The notes beneath the pieces are model-generated. The model saw nothing but the letters and a program-made list of their open reading frames with translations, did no database searches and had not been told where the DNA came from. DNA of 7,338 bases from Deltaproteobacteria bacterium (GTDB taxonomy: Bacteria > Desulfobacterota > Desulfarculia > Adiutricales > JAGVGV01), in assembly GCA_020056895.1 (NCBI GenBank), contig JAGVGV010000439.1:1-7338 (forward strand), written 5' to 3'. A program made the position numbers and the translations under genes. Of the stretch, positions 6,220 to 7,338 are shown one piece after another; positions within the stretch are counted from its first letter, which is position 1, and each line of letters opens with the position of its first letter.

Positions 6220-7338
6220 TTACTGACGGTAAATGTTGTAAAAAAAGACGGACCCGTACGCCGGGTTGTTCACATATCCGGCCACGGACTTCCGTTTAAC
6301 GACGCGCGTATTGATATCGGCGTAAAAGATGCCCGCCCCGTCCCGGACGATTTGTTCCTGTGCTTTCTGATACGCCTCGATGGCCGCCTTGCGGTCCACC
6401 CCTTCCAGTTTTACCCCTTTGTCAATCAGCGCATCAACCTCGGGGTTGGAATAATGGGACAGGTTGAACAACGCCGGGGTCTCGGTCCGGAACATGCCGA
6501 TCAGCCAGTCGCTGGGCGTGGGATAGGTGGGCCACCAGGTCATGGACTGCAGGTTGGGCGCGGTTTCCGTTTTCTTTGCCTGTTCCCAAATGGTGCCCCA
6601 TTCCCCGGGGGTCAATTCCAATTCCACGCCGATCTGCGCCAGCATGGCTTGATACAATTGGGCGCAGTTGGCGTATTCCTGGGATGTGGAAATATAGGCC
6701 ATGCGCATTTTGAGCTGCTCCGGTTTCAGGCCGCTTTCCTGGATAAGCTGCTTGGCCTTGGCCAGATTGAACTCGTTCTTGGGCAGGTTGGGATTGTGGC
6801 CCCACATGGTCTTGGGAACCGGGCCTTCACCCACCGTGGCCAGGTTATTGTAAACGGATTTCACCACGGCCTGATAATCCCAGGCGTATAGCAAAGCCTG
6901 CCGGACCTTGGGGTTGTCGGTAGGCGGTTTCTTGACATTGATCAGGAACATGGAATTTTGCCAACTCGTGGGCGTTAAGACCTCCACGCCGGGATCATTC
7001 TTCAGGCCGGCCAAGCCGTCCACGGGAACCAACGAAGCGAAATCCGCTTCGCCGCTTTTGATCATTTGTACCTGAGTGGATTGTTCCAGAACGATCTTGA
7101 TGATGACTTTGTCAAAATGCGGCTTATCCCAGCCGCCCCAGTACCCGTCAAACCGGCTCAGCACCACCTGCTGGTTTTTTTCCCAGGAATCGACTTTGTA
7201 TGGGCCGGTGCCGGCGTCGTGGCCCTTCATGAACCAATCGGAACCTTGTTCCGCGGATTTGGGGGAAAAGATGTACGCTCCGTACTGAGATGAAGCGATC
7301 AGGTCCAGGGGCGCCGGCTCCTTGAGCAGAAACCGCAC
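6220..7338 (-). CDS. ABC transporter substrate-binding protein, family 5 (DppA/OppA/NikA type), N-terminus outside window
   Basis: The periplasmic solute receptor of the importer. The visible 372 residues are the C-terminal two thirds of a protein that is normally about 500-540 residues. The signal peptide and first part of lobe I are beyond the right edge, and the GTG at 7338 is just an internal codon. The family-5 signature is clear: GTGPYKVDSWEKNQQVVLSR followed by FDGYWGG (about residues 43-69). Next come the KIVLEQSTQVQMIKSGEADF region (81-100), the hinge-region motif NPKVRQALLYAWDYQAVVKSVYNN, and a C-terminal half with GEWGTIWEQAKKTETAPNL. The ending FFYNIYRQ is a natural terminus. It is first of the visible operon genes and 74 nt upstream of dppB. 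Ligand class cannot be told from the sequence: members bind di- or oligopeptides, nickel complexes, glycosides or other small compounds, so I give no symbol. Confidence 0.93.
   Translation of the reverse strand: MRFLLKEPAPLDLIASSQYGAYIFSPKSAEQGSDWFMKGHDAGTGPYKVDSWEKNQQVVLSRFDGYWGGWDKPHFDKVIIKIVLEQSTQVQMIKSGEADFASLVPVDGLAGLKNDPGVEVLTPTSWQNSMFLINVKKPPTDNPKVRQALLYAWDYQAVVKSVYNNLATVGEGPVPKTMWGHNPNLPKNEFNLAKAKQLIQESGLKPEQLKMRMAYISTSQEYANCAQLYQAMLAQIGVELELTPGEWGTIWEQAKKTETAPNLQSMTWWPTYPTPSDWLIGMFRTETPALFNLSHYSNPEVDALIDKGVKLEGVDRKAAIEAYQKAQEQIVRDGAGIFYADINTRVVKRKSVAGYVNNPAYGSVFFYNIYRQ

Noticed and set aside
6352..6891. A 179-codon + strand open frame opposite the binding-protein gene
   Set aside because: It is antisense to a well-supported family-5 binding protein and has no motif of its own.
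1..7338. Mobile elements, attachment sites, CRISPR repeats, tRNA genes or defence genes
   Set aside because: No transposase or integrase motif, regularly spaced repeat or tRNA-like fold was seen; all sizeable stretches are accounted for by mltG and the transporter operon.

Overview
The window is a compact, GC-rich, gene-dense bacterial segment. It suggests a Gram-negative, probably a proteobacterium or a member of the former Deltaproteobacteria. That guess rests on base composition and protein style only and is weak; no rRNA or marker gene is present.

Layout, left to right. (1) At 1-626 (+ strand) is the C-terminal part of mltG, the endolytic murein transglycosylase; its beginning lies outside the window. 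(2) At 627-764 is a short convergent intergenic region holding two small perfect hairpins. One of them looks like the terminator of the leftward operon. (3) From 7338 down to 765, everything reads on the - strand as one tightly packed operon. In transcription order it holds a family-5 solute-binding protein (start outside the window), permease DppB-like, permease DppC-like, ATPase DppD-like, ATPase DppF-like, a nitrilase-superfamily carbon-nitrogen hydrolase, and a GntR/FCD-type regulator. Inside the operon most junctions are overlaps or gaps of 0-15 nt. The one larger gap, 74 nt between the binding protein and dppB, contains a perfect 10-bp inverted repeat.

How the genes fit together (inference): the binding protein captures a peptide-like or amide-like solute in the periplasm, the DppB/DppC channel and DppD/DppF ATPases import it, the cytoplasmic hydrolase cleaves an amide or related C-N bond, and the GntR protein senses a small carboxylate or metabolite and controls the unit. 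The substrate cannot be read from the sequence.

The most notable irregularity is in dppB. The normal start (ATG at 6145) and the first transmembrane helix are in a different frame from the rest of the gene. One base appears to be missing in a four-T run (6073-6076, - strand). Restoring it gives a continuous 340-residue permease of normal length. This is either a sequence error or a real mutation that would disable the importer. I found no mobile element, CRISPR array, tRNA, rRNA or riboswitch. Apart from the dppB frameshift, this looks like an ordinary catabolic importer operon, not a clearly new system.
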